Positions 44,449-57,465 of a stretch of 64,000 nucleotides of DNA are shown here, one piece after another. Numbering within the stretch: the stretch's first letter is position 1; every line of letters begins with the position of its first letter. Location of the stretch: the NCBI GenBank assembly GCA_963921825.1, contig OY997591.1, positions 51,171,825 to 51,235,824 on the forward strand, read 5' to 3'. The position numbers were made by a program, and so were the translations under genes. Below the pieces are notes generated by a model. The model did not search any database and had not been told where the DNA came from. It worked only from the letters and a program-made list of their open reading frames with translations. This DNA comes from Erodium maritimum. Its lineage: Eukaryota > Streptophyta > Magnoliopsida > Geraniales > Geraniaceae.

Positions 44449-47400
44449 ATGTCTACCGAGAGCAGACCCCTCAAACTCAGCAAGAAACTCAAATTTAAGT
44501 TTAATACCAAGACACCTAGCAAAAAAAGCCCTGCCCAAAACAGAGAAAATGGAACCAGAAACTCGAAATCATCCCCAAGAGACGATCATCAAGTTCGTGG
44601 AGGTCGGGGCAAGGAAGAGGTTAATAGGAAGGGGGACTTTAAAACTGATAGAGATCAGCAGTGGAATGCCAAATCAAGTGTCAGAGGTAAACAGTTCATT
44701 GGAAGTAGAAATGAGGTTAAAGGCCGGGAAAACTTCAAGCCCGTTGGTTCTGATAGTAAAAGGAAGAGAATTTATGCTGACCAAGAGTATAAGAGTAATG
44801 AGACACTTGGTCATACTTATAGTAGAAAGCCATTATCTTATAATGGACCGAATCACCTGAAAAATGGTTTTGCCAAGGGGAAAAACAGCAACAACTCACA
44901 GCGCACCATATGGGGCTCTAATAAAGTGAAGGACGGTTCTACTAACTCCAGAAGCGCTTCTCCTAAACACGCAGAGGTGCATGACGGAAAACGGAGAACC
45001 AATGCAGGGGAGGTAAAATTGGTTTCAAGTAAAGTTGAAAACAAATCTCAGTCAAACAAGTACTTGGATCAGAGTCAGAACAAGCATCTCATGGCATATC
45101 CTTCACCAAGATCTCCGAATAAAATAGTCCTGGTAAAAAACGGGATGAATTCAGAGGCCACAGATGGACGGCCAAAGAAGAAGAGGAAACGGGGAATTCG
45201 ACTAGATCCGCATGATATGTCTAACAAGCGGTTGGATGACAGCATTGGTAAGCTAGTATACTTAAAATAAAACCATGATTCGATATCGTGTTGCTTGGTG
45301 AAAATACCATTTACCACTTTTTCAAGCGATGTTTATGAATTCAGTTTGACCTCCATTTGGAAATTGATAATAGTGGTTATGTGGAAAGCATGCTATTTGT
45401 AATTTTTCTAGGAGTGCTTCACTTACGGACTCCCTTCTCAACATTATTCCTTTAGTCATACTCTGTTACACCTGAAGCATTCTATATATATAATGTATGA
45501 TTGATATTGGTAGGTTATTTTGTCAACTTTATCCATTAGTCCATCTGATTCATAAATATTTGAGTACTGGATTTTCAGTCGACATTGGTGTGGAGAAACA
45601 TAGACCGTTTCTTATAATATATTGTGAACTTAAAGGTATTAGGGTTTCTTTCCGCACATTTAAATGAACTCTTAGATGAAGAGCTCTTTTACTACTAAGA
45701 GACAAAATGAAACTAAGCCTGATTGATGACGGGCTATTTCTGTAGGCCTGAGCAAAATATCAGAAATAGTATTTGGTTATGAACTCTTTTGCGTGTAAGG
45801 ATTGAGACTTAAATCTTGCTTTCAGTAGGTTCTGGCATTGTGCCTCACATATCCGTTAGATACGTACCAATCTTTTCTGATATCTTATTTCTTCACTTTC
45901 TGAAAATAAGTATGGAAGTGGCCAATGCCAGAGATAGGTGTAGGCCTGAGTCTACACAATTTCTCTGGGACTTGTTTGTCTGTTAGAGTTTTAGCAATAT
46001 TACATTCAAATGCCTATGAACGGCATGTCTTCTTGGCCTTGTACCTCGTGCTAGATCAAGTGTTCCAAGTTAAAAATACATATATTTTCAAAAGCAAACC
46101 CAAACTACGTCCTTTTTTTTTCAGCTCATCAAAAGTCTATCTTTCTTTATTTCAGTTCACCAACATTATTTTCAGCAGACTTTTTTTTTGTATAAGCTTT
46201 GCGTTCTACCTTTTTTCTCTCTTCAATTTCAAATTTTTTCTTGTCTACATTGTTTTAAGATCTTTCTTTTTCATTGGTAGTGACCCTGGAATATCATGTG
46301 AACATCACATGTTATAACTGATGCAAATGTATCCTAATTTGATGGGCATTCTAGTTTTATACGTATATTACTCGCTCTTGCACTGGACTGTGTTATAGCC
46401 TGACTTCACCTTGTCATCATAAAGCTACTTTTCTCTCTCTTTGCTTATTTTATATTTCCTTCCAGAAAGTCCTAAAGAGAAGAGGGATAATTTGGAGAAA
46501 AATGTTGAGACGTCAAAGAATGCACAGTTCCGAGCTATACAACCCAGTCCATCTATCCTTTCCTATGTGGAAGAAAATGTAACTGCTCATATCATGCTGT
46601 TTTTATGTCTATCTTGTCCGTATGCTTTTTCGTTTGGTATTTCTATTATCATGATGTTTGATATTTTGTTTGCAGTTGTTGGGGCGTAGACGTTTGATTG
46701 AGCTGCGCAGGGCAGGGTACAACATAAATCTTAATGCCCCCTTAGATAATGTTCCCTCGTCTGAGGACTCAGAGAGAATGCGTATTGAAGAAAATGTATG
46801 TTCATATTATGCATGTTTAATAAATTGTCTATATATCATATTGTTGGTTGTATCTATTTATGGTAGTACTATGTGGACTGTACAAAATTTTCTATGGTAA
46901 ATCCTCTCTTATGTTTGTGTATAATTCATAGACTATTTACACAGATATTCAGGAACAAGATGACGTTTTTTGCTGCTGCAAAGGTATCATCGTCATTTCC
47001 ACCTCCTGATTTCCCCGAGGTTGCATTTGCCGGTATGACTAAAGCAAACTTCTCATTATGTTCCTGATCTGTGGCGCCTTTTCGCCTTTTTGGTTGTTCC
47101 CATTATTAGTGATTTGATGTTGAGTCATGTTGCCGCCTTGTTTGTTTGAAGAAAAAGTTATCACAATTAGTTTAATTGCCACTTGCAATTTATAAAAGGA
47201 ACTGCATTTGAAGCACATTTCATAGTTCAAGTGTATCATTTCTTTCTGTTGTATGTTCCTTTCCCTAGTTAGCAATGTGTTCTTCTGCACTTCCAAGTCT
47301 TATTATACTTGAGATGTAGACACACTCAGCTAAGTTCAAGTTATCTTTTATTAGGAAGGTCAAATGTTGGGAAGTCATCATTATTGAATTCACTTACCAG

Positions 47401-49010
47401 ACAATGGGGTGTTGCTCGGACGTCTGACAAGCCTGGCCTTACTCAGGTTGGTTTTACAGGGTCTGCAAAAAAATTATCTGTGTGATCCTTTTGGTATTAA
47501 CTGGGGGGTTCTTCTGCAGTCGATTAATTTCTTCGAGCTTGGGTCAAAGCTTTGCTTAGTTGATTTGCCTGGCTATGGCTTTGCCTATGCAAAAGAAGAA
47601 GTAAAGGATGCTTGGGAGGATCTTGTGAGTATTTGAACATAAAGTATCCCTGTTGTTTTAATTGAGGTTGCGTTTAAGTTGTAGACCTTCTAGTTGTATT
47701 GAAATGGTTCATAGATTGGAACTTAAATTATTCTTTTTAATAGTCCCATTTTTTAAAACTCATATTTGTCTCAAAGTGCAGCTCATACATAGGTTAATAA
47801 ACTCAAAGAATCCCCAATCTTGATTTTGGAACCATGAGAATACTGATGTAGCAGTTGTTTAAAATGCAAAGTAGTGATAAATTGTTATATAAAGAATGTC
47901 ATCACTTCCAAATTGATTTAATTAACAACTTTGGAGTAGTATGAAGGTACTTGAAGCATATCATGAAAATTCGGCTGTTAAGTTAGTTCTCTAAATGAAA
48001 AATAAAGTAGGTTAAGTTACTAACTTGCCCCGGCAATACCCATTTCTGTATGTATGTTCTCTGTGTACTTTCAGATCCACAAATGTGTTGTAGCTTCCCT
48101 AGTTGACTGAGATATCTAATTTGTATGTGCAGGTAAAAGAGTATGTGTCGACAAGAGTTGGTTTGAAACAAGTATGCCTTCTTGTTGACACAAAATGGGG
48201 TTTGAAACCAAGGGATCATGAACTCATCGAATTAATGGAAAGGTATGGGCATTATATAAACCCTAGTAGATTGCAATCTTTAGCATTCTTGATTTGTGAA
48301 ATTTAACTTTTCATTGCATGTATCACACATACACATTATTGAAGCCACAATAGGTATGCAAAGAAGTTCAATTATGTGGCATTCTTTGGGATTAGCCACA
48401 GATGCTATGATGGGAGAATTCTCTTATTAGAGAAGTCTCCATTGTTCATTTCCTTCCCCATCTGTTATTACTCCCATTTATCACTGGGAGGAAGATATTG
48501 GTTCAGCCTTGTAGTTGTTATTACTGCACAAGAGTACTTGATATACAGAGGTTTTGCTTCAAGTCTAGTAATGTTTATTATAAAATGGACAGGTCTGAAA
48601 CCAAGTACCAGATTGTATTGACAAAGACAGACTTAGTGTTCCCAATGGATGTTGCACGCCGTGCAATGCAAATTGAAGAGGTAAAATGCTAACATATGGT
48701 GATATTTGTATTAATACATGATATTTTTTTCCACACAACTAAATTCATATTGAATACGATCTATTTGTTTTGCAGAACCTCAAGGCAAAAAAGTCCATAG
48801 TCCAGCCTTTGGTAGGAAACAAAATGTTATCTTTAATTGGTTTAGCCTTCATTCTTGGGCGATATGCATGGTTAGGTTAGGTGGGCCCGAAACTGAAACT
48901 AATTAATTGGATTTATTATTACCTTGTAGATGATGGTGAGCTCAAAAACTGGAGCTGGTATTCGAAGCTTAAGAACGGTGCTTGGTAAGATTGCTAGGCT
49001 TAAAGTTTGA
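44449..49010 (+). CDS. EngB/YihA-type GTP-binding protein, ten exons
   Basis: Exons by GT-AG sites and frame: 44449-45247, 46466-46578, 46676-46795, 46945-47032, 47355-47446, 47520-47624, 48133-48242, 48593-48680, 48776-48811, 48930-49010. They total 1632 bases, 543 codons plus stop, in one frame throughout. EngB GTPases assist large ribosomal subunit assembly in bacteria and organelles. Motifs: [20 protein letters not shown] leading to G1 GRSNVGKS (374-381), SDKPGLTQ (switch I), G3 DLPGYG (419-424), G4 TKTD (486-489), G5 SSKTGA (521-526). Residues 1-270 are a Lys/Arg/Ser/Asn-rich, probably disordered extension absent from bacterial EngB (~200 residues), with no obvious transit peptide; a similar long form exists in Arabidopsis. 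The target organelle is uncertain. The largest intron (1.2 kb) follows exon 1, which encodes almost exactly this extension. Confidence 0.92.
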
Positions 49011-49330
49011 AGAGCATGCAGATGTGGAGATGAAACAAAGATTTCAGGTCATATGGTGGCAAGAAATGAGGGTAGTGTAGTAGGGAACAGAAGAGTTGAG
49101 TTGGTCTCAAATAATAGTTTTATTACAAGTTGTATGTTTGATAGGATTTTTTTGTTGGAAGATGTATTGATTATTGGATCAAGATGTTATTTTTGCTCTC
49201 AAGTGATGCTGCAGTGCGGTGTGTATAGATAACCCCCAAATCATTGATGATGTAGACATAAATTGCATCTAATCTAGATGTTTTTAGCTCACATTCTTGA
49301 GCATTTTAGTTCTGGGATTGTATAATTTGC
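49011..49330. other. 3' flank of the GTPase gene
   Basis: Contains the 3' UTR. No clear AATAAA was pinned down. No other feature. Confidence 0.5.
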
Positions 49331-49379
49331 ACCACTTTTCTCTCGTTACTCGTATTGTGTCTCTCATTATGTTTTGTAG

Positions 49380-49837
49380 GTGATTTGATCGAAAAAGGGC
49401 TAAAATAGAAGAAAATCCGGTTTTAGGAGTTTTGGAAGTTGGATGATCTTGCGAATGACATAACTTCTTCATACGAACTCCGATTGCCTCCAATTTTATG
49501 TTAAATCGAAGGGAATTCAGAGATCTACAACTTTCGTCAAGGGCCCAAGACCATCCAAAACTCTCTGCTCCACCACGGAGCCGTGACATGGTCCGTGACG
49601 GGTCCCACTATGGAGCCGTGACGGAGATCGAATACGGCCAAAAACTCTCTGTTCCATCAAGGAGCTGTGACGCGCACAGAACCCCGTTTCCAAATCCGAT
49701 GCTAAGACAAAAAAGAGGCAAATTTCCTCTTTTTCAAGTCCGTTTTTGAGGAGAAAAGACCACAAAAACTCTTATAAATAGGGAGAGCTATGTTAGAGAA
49801 GGAGAACCTGTTTTTGGGACAATCCTAGAGACCTATG
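49380..49837 (+). repeat. LTR-like block (gypsy type), left part
   Basis: Contains ATACGAACTCCGATTGCCTCC, repeated GGAGCCGTGAC phrases (three copies, about 49578-49680) and a TATA box TATAAATAGGGAGAGC near 49775, like the U3/R region of long plant gypsy LTRs. It stops where a TGTCACGTCCC end begins, suggesting it was interrupted by a second element; similar DNA may resume after 52 kb. Confidence 0.45.
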
Positions 49838-51720
49838 TCACGTCCCATATCCGGTTTTGACCGGACTCGAGACGTGAACTAAAATAATAAATAAATAAAG
49901 CAGATTTAATACCAAAATGAGTCTCAAATAACAGTTTAAAGCTCCAAGTAATAACACGAGTCAACAGCTCGGTAAAATCACATAGTAAAAGAGTTCAGTA
50001 AAAGTGAGACTGCACGTCTCTAGACACCACTAGACAAGACCCTCGCTAGCTCCCAAGCTCTGAGAATCCGGCTAGTACAAATCCCGCTCAAGACCTGAAA
50101 AACAGATAAGTAAGGGGGTGAGCTTTCGCTCAGTAGGAAAAAAGTAGTTAAGGCGATGAGTATCCGCTCACCACCACGAGTAACCGTCCAATTAGTGCAT
50201 ACTAGTACATCACAACTAACCACGAAACGAGATCTCATAACCACAATTCTCAGTCACAAGACGGTAACCACACTCACAAACGTACTTATACGACCACTAT
50301 CACACTGTAATCCATTAACTAATCATCAAGCATACAACATACAGTAACACAAGCACACATCCCGTACCGCAGTCCCCGAATTCTGTCGACTGTACATAGC
50401 CCGACTCTATCATATCATACCGGAACACACATCGTTGGCCTAGATATCTTTCCGGAAATCCGTCGGGGCACAATCACAATACATCGTACCAGAATACACC
50501 ATCGGCCTAGATGTCTTCCCAGAAATCCGTCGGGGCATAAACACGACACCTAGTGCCAAACACGACACCTAGTGCCAAAACACAAACCGTCGGCCTAGAT
50601 GCCCTACACCGGCATACCCCCTCGATGTAGGTATCATACCTGAATAACACACCGGGGAACCGCGCATACGTGGGACCACACCGTCGGCCTAGGTACTACC
50701 CTACACCGGCGTACCCCCTCTGTGTATGTACCATACCAGAATACAACTCCTCTTGGAACACACATCAAGATAATATCACGCATCATAATGCCATAAATAA
50801 AACACGGCTTACCAAGCCCAACAATCTTACCACAACACAACACGTCGGCCTATCAATCACCCGACCATATCACACCCATTGGTTCACTTCATAACACGCA
50901 TGGCACACTTGCCCAAACATAACAACACGCTACATCGAGCATATCATAACATGATTCTCAATCGAACAACGACTAAATCACACATTATGCATCTCAATCA
51001 AAGATCATGGCATTTCAATCAACAAACAACCTAAGGGCTCGACATGGCCCGCATGCATTTCTACAGCACGACAATCCCAAACTTACGGCTCGACATGGCT
51101 CGTAAGCTATCCCTCATTTCACTTGTTCCTCACATCCTAACATGCATTTCTAACAATTAAAATCAAGTAATCGCAACCTATATGCATACTAGTAATTTCC
51201 GCAATTAAACCGGTATTCACTACTTTCCTACCTCAAACGCAATCCACTCCAAATCCAAACATAGCTCCAGAAGCGCTCGCGATGACCCGCCTAAAGCTCC
51301 CCTCTTCCGCGATCGGTGGTAAAATCTGGAGTGACGAAACAACGCACTTTTTAGTATGCAAGCCAACTTCGATTTTTATGAAATTAACGCCCAAATACAA
51401 CCCCGACAAGTACCGATCACTCCCAAACTTCTCAATTACTCGACATTGTCAAAATGGGCCCGGAACAGCTCATTTCACCCGGCTTGGCAAATATGCCCGG
51501 GATCGGGTAAACGTCCCTCGGGCTCCGAAAATTTCCATTTTCGTTTCTACAATTTCTAATTATACTCACTCGTTCCAACGCAATTGGTGGAATCAATTTC
51601 CGAATTTTCACGAATTACAAACCATAATTCCCTATTTCTCAATACACAACGATAATCCACAAAAGAATAAATCAAATCCCTTGTTACCGATCTACTCCAA
51701 ATAAATTAACGACGATCAAA
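49838..51720 (+). mobile_element. Second LTR-like element (Ty3/gypsy kin), incomplete
   Basis: Begins TGTCACGTCCCATATCCGG with the partner GACTCGAGACGTGA just inside, a hairpin known at the ends of several plant gypsy-related LTRs. It contains repeats such as CCGTCGGCCTAGAT(G/A) and CCGTCGGGGCA (50450-50710) and a duplicated ACACGACACCTAGTGCCAAA (50553/50571). It shares phrases with the 41.5-42.9 kb block. No protein domain seen. The right end is not defined; it looks like LTR only, not whole. Confidence 0.45.
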
Positions 51721-52430
51721 ACTTTGCTCTCCTATACACACCTACATCAAATAAAACCATATCACCGAAGCCCCTTGATCCTGTTGCTTTTACTCCAAAA
51801 AGCTAAGATTTAGCATTTACTACTTTAATCTAATAATCAAGAAAAGAGGGCCTAATTGCTTCTGTTGCTTCAAACACATGAAAGGTATAATTAATACTCT
51901 TTGTATATTAATTAGGCAAAGAGTTCCAACCTGGTGGTCTTGTGGTTCACGCAGGCTAAAAAAAAGATGCACCTTGTTGATTCGGTAACTTCAACTAACA
52001 AATCAATGGAGAAAGGAGCACTTTTGCCGCCATTAATACGGGAACAAGGAAGCCTTTGCTGCCGCCTCCTTCAAGCCAAATGAACTCTTCTCTCATTTGG
52101 AGTTTGTTTCCCCAAAACAAGCCGCCTACCACACTATATCCCAAATGAGATATCCGAACCCTACTATTCCCATTTCAGAGTATAAGTAGACAAGAGAAAA
52201 TGGGCCAATCATGTGGGCTTAAGTTAAGTTAAATGGCCCCTTTTTTATTTTTTTTATTTATTATTATCTTTTTTTTTAGCCAAATATTAAAAGCTAGAAG
52301 GTGGAGATTGGTGAACTTTGAAGCTTAAAGGAAGAGGAGTAACTTGGACAAGCTTTGTATGAGAAGATTGCTTGAACTCAACCATTGTAATTCTACATTG
52401 GTATTGTATTCCCACTCTCTTTCAACATGA
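51720..52430. other. Gene-free DNA right of the LTR-like block
   Basis: AT-rich with inverted words such as AGGTATAATTAATACTC / GTATATTAATTAGGC. It may be part of an old element; no domain found. Confidence 0.4.
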
Positions 52431-52437
52431 TGATTGC

Positions 52438-52498
52438 TTCTTCTTCTTCTTCTTCTTCTTCTTCTTCTTCTTCTTCTTCTTCTTCTTCTTCTTCTTCT

Positions 52499-52537
<39 letters not shown>

Positions 52538-52538
52538 C
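52438..52538 (+). repeat. Compound microsatellite (TTC)n(TTTC)n
   Basis: About 21 TTC units followed by about 9 TTTC units with no interruption. Poly-Glu/Arg frames on the minus strand are artefacts. Confidence 0.97.
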
Positions 52539-52539
52539 C

Positions 52540-53510
52540 ATGAGCAGCTAAACCCCATAATCTAGGGTTATGAGGGAGTAGAGATTTACTATCCAATGCA
52601 TTGAATGCATGAATGAGTATTGTGTTGGTTGATTTGATTTAGGATTTGTATTAGATTTGAACTTAATGCTCTATCTCCCGGGTAGGCCTGATAGAAGGTG
52701 GGAATTGTAATCTGACACTCGTGAGAGGTGAATTGTAATTAGGTCAGAAAGCTTATACAAATTGGGTTTAAATCTAGACTAGTGATAGCTAGGTTAACAC
52801 GATTGCAACAACCATAGGATTCGTACCGAAAGTTAAAAATTATCAAAGAACGTAGTGCTTTGGGTCTTCCTACATCTTGATTCGTGAGAACTAGGTGGTT
52901 AGATTCCATTAGGGTCCGAAACAATGTGAGGAGTTAGGATTAGTTTGAGAGATGATTCGTTGCCCCTAAAATCAGACAACTTCACAGTGTTCATCGTCGT
53001 TTAAATGCATTGGAATTGGTTTCTATGAACCCAAAAACCTTAAATTATCTTTTTCTCTGATTCTAATTTCTTCGGTTTTACCTAATACTTGTTCACCTTT
53101 TAATCACTTGGTTACATTTGCATGATCTTTTAAAACCAAACACCATCATATTATCGAAACAGCTTAACTACGAACTTCAAAAAAGAATTGTTTGTCTTGT
53201 GCTTCCTTGGATACGCTAATCCGGAACTTAAATTCCAAAAATACTACTTGATGACCGATACGCTTGCCGTGTCTTTTTCTATGTTGAAACCGCAGGGCGT
53301 CAACCCTCCCCATTTATTCAATCATGTATATCGTTATCTTTACACAAATCAACTTGACGCACCATGCATATATCTTTGAATTAAGCCATAGGTATAATAA
53401 GCAGAATTTGCATGGAAAATCATTTTTTTATAATTCTAGGTCGGAATTTCATTCTCCTGTTCACTTCTTAATATGCTATTCTTTTTTGTTCGGGATCGGA
53501 TAAAATTGAA
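52540..53510. other. Gene-free; possible gypsy leader relic
   Basis: Phrases such as GGCCTGATAGAAGGTGGG, CTCGTGAGAGG and TAGATTCCATTAGGGTC resemble the untranslated leader of Tat/Athila-type gypsy elements, but nothing coding follows. Low certainty. Confidence 0.25.
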
Positions 53511-53515
53511 AATTA

Positions 53516-53653
53516 GAAGAAAAAAAATCGTGAAAGGGTCGGGGTAACAATTTCTAAATTTCATTAATGTTAATCAAGACATATTATGGGTCGGGTCTCA
53601 TATCAAAACATATTCCCGCTCGCCCCGACCCTCTCACGATTTTTTTTTCTTCT
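53516..53653. repeat. Inverted repeat, ~30 bp arms
   Basis: AGAAGAAAAAAAATCGTGAA and GGGTCGGGG (53516-53544) pair with CCCCGACCC and TCACGATTTTTTTTT...TCT (53623-53653), with one internal mismatch and one length difference. The loop is about 78 bases and repeats GGGTCGGG. Hairpin-capable. Confidence 0.75.
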
Positions 53654-53659
53654 AAAAAA

Positions 53660-54350
53660 ATGGTTGTTCAATTGAAGAGGACTATCCAGACTTTGTTGGG
53701 CCTGAGAAGCACCGGCCCGTTATCCATCCACCGACAGAAGCGGGAAGTGTTCGTTGCTCTGTGAAACCAGCCTCACGCATTGCCCTCCTCTCTAAAGCCC
53801 AAGAGATAAGAGCCTTCGCTCTAATCCCATGGCCCAATCATTCTCCAACCAATTTAAAGCCCCACTTGGTTACAAGCTCACGTTACTGAGCTCGGCTAAC
53901 GAATGAAGAGAATAAGCAGTTTATAAACAATCTAACCATTTTATAATTGGTCGATGTGGGACTCTGAAATGAAGCTTAAACATTTAGAACATACAAATAT
54001 GAAATAACAACGTTTGTGAATGGTAATTTGCTATCATTTCAAGTAAGCTCAAAGTTTATCACCTAGCATGAGATTTATCTATCATCATCTCAGTTTTTTC
54101 TTGAGTTTTGTACTGACAAATAAAATAGGTTCTGTGTTTTATCATTTTTTTTTGCTATTCTTTGTGAAACCAAAGATTGAGGAGAAGTGACATAAACCTC
54201 GTATAATAAATAAAAGATCATTGATTTCAATCATCATACTTGTGACTATTATTGATAAAAAAAAACGAGTAAAACACACGGTCTAACATAAGGTTGTTTA
54301 CAATTTATTTTCTCTCTTCCACAGCAATTGCAATTGTAATGAAGTAGAAC
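53660..54350. other. Intergenic, no gene seen
   Basis: 3' flank of the peroxidase gene (which runs leftward) and mixed DNA. Nothing assigned. Confidence 0.5.
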
Positions 54351-54370
54351 GGATGTCAAATAGGAATCGC

Positions 54371-55973
<1,603 letters not shown>

Positions 55974-56050
55974 TTCTGTCTTAATTAGCACGACTTTATT
56001 GGTTCGTATCAAGTTAAGTTGATGATGTCTGTGTAGCTAAATGTGCATGA

Positions 56051-56060
56051 CTATATATAG
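56051..56060 (-). promoter_or_regulatory. Probable TATA box of the peroxidase gene
   Basis: CTATATATAG lies about 80 bases upstream of the ATG on the minus strand; its spacing suits a short leader. Confidence 0.5.
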
Positions 56061-56064
56061 ATAG

Positions 56065-57320
56065 AGATCACAGTATCTTAATTAGACTCACCAATAAACA
56101 ATCCTAATATAGTATTATCAATCCATATGTGCACCGTTTTCAAATCGAATTATATATCACTGAGTCAAACTTCAGGTATTATTACACTTGAAACTAAAAC
56201 TAAGTTGTCAAAACTTACTCAATAATCAAAGAGTATTCATTTAACACTGAAGCTACATTGATAAGGTCACAACTAACCTAATCACTGGTCATGTGTTTGA
56301 ATAATTGAAAACATAAAAGTTCTTAGGTTAAAAATAGACGGTAGAGATTTATCGTCATTGTAATTCTGGTAAACTTGAATTATATTTTATAACATTTGAT
56401 TTGATTGAGGAGTGCAAGACCCACTTGAGGAGCATGTTGTGATTAAAAAAACACAAGTCATTCAACAACTGCAACTTGAAAGGAGTCCTCTTTCAACATC
56501 AACATCTCTAATTGACAAACCTGAATGTCTGGTTGACTTAATATAATTAGAGGGTGTGAACACTTGGTGTGTGGAATCTCTTTCTTCAATGGAAAAAAAG
56601 AAGAAGATGCATGTTGGTTATATATATAAATTTTTATGTTGTGTATAATTTTCCTGTGGTTTGAAATTCAGTATTTTGCAAACCCCCCAACTTAAGAAGG
56701 TTCTACACTGACCCAAGTCCAAGTCCCCCAAAATTGACCTAACCATAATTTCAAACTAATAATACATTGAAACAAACAAATTACCATCTCTGGAAAAGGC
56801 CTGTCCAAGTCGATTACCTGAACCATATATACTTCTCAAAGATGCAATTAAGCTGCATTGCATACATAAAAAGGGAAAATTAAAAACTAATTGAAATTCA
56901 AACATAAACAAGGAAAAGAAGAAAACCTTCCTCCGAGGTTAAGTGAGATCGATGGTGTAAGAAATTGAATAACCGTCAGAAGCTGTCAATTTTTTTAGGA
57001 AACATTTGTCCTTGCTCTCCTAAACTCTCCTCTCTTATTCCTGTAGTCTATAGGTGAATGAATCAGATAAGATTGACCCTAATGGCAAAGTGCCCCGGCC
57101 CTGATGGGGATCCTACCCTCCATACCTGTTCGGGGCTGACATCTTTTGGGCGGGACGGGATACGGCCGGTTAACAAGGATTTAGACCGGGGAGGGGAGTC
57201 CAAAACCAAAAGTACGCTTTGGGTCGGTTGGAATGAGGCGTCGTGATCGATTAGATGGACAGGAATGGGTCTAGACAGATCGGGCGGGTCTTAGGCAGAC
57301 GAACTCATGTCTCTTTACTT
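56065..57320. other. Intergenic region upstream of the peroxidase gene
   Basis: AT-rich promoter-side DNA to about 57050, then a GC-rich patch (57085-57300) with GGGCGGGAC- and GGGTCGG-type words like those near 61.3 kb. No ORF with family features. Confidence 0.5.
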
Positions 57321-57321
57321 C

Positions 57322-57460
57322 TTTTTTTGTTTGAGAAAAGGGTATGACTTCGATTAATCAAGAAAAAACAAAAAAAAACATACATTCGCTACAAAACAAA
57401 TCAAATTAAAGTTAAAAGATACATTTATTAAGTCTATCAATATGCTGGTCTCTCTCGCGT
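57322..57460 (-). mobile_element. LINE 3'-end fragment, minus strand
   Basis: Poly(T) at 57322-57328 preceded on its own strand by CATACCCTTTTCTCAAAC, a typical L1 tail. Only the last ~100 bases are recognisable; this is a strongly 5'-truncated insertion. Confidence 0.4.
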
Positions 57461-57465
57461 CTTGA

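Noticed and set aside
45925-46317. 130-codon Phe-rich frame
   Set aside because: T-rich first intron of the GTPase gene; no conservation expected.
48376-48621. 81-codon frame as an extra exon of the GTPase gene
   Set aside because: It lies in the intron between 48242 and 48593; the conserved protein continues from R476 directly to SETKYQ without it.
52325-52596. Arg-rich and Glu-rich frames
   Set aside because: Translations of (TTC)n and (TTTC)n on the minus strand.
57058-57246. 62-codon frame in GC-rich patch
   Set aside because: A GGGCGGGAC-type repeat patch resembling MITE-tail DNA; no protein features.
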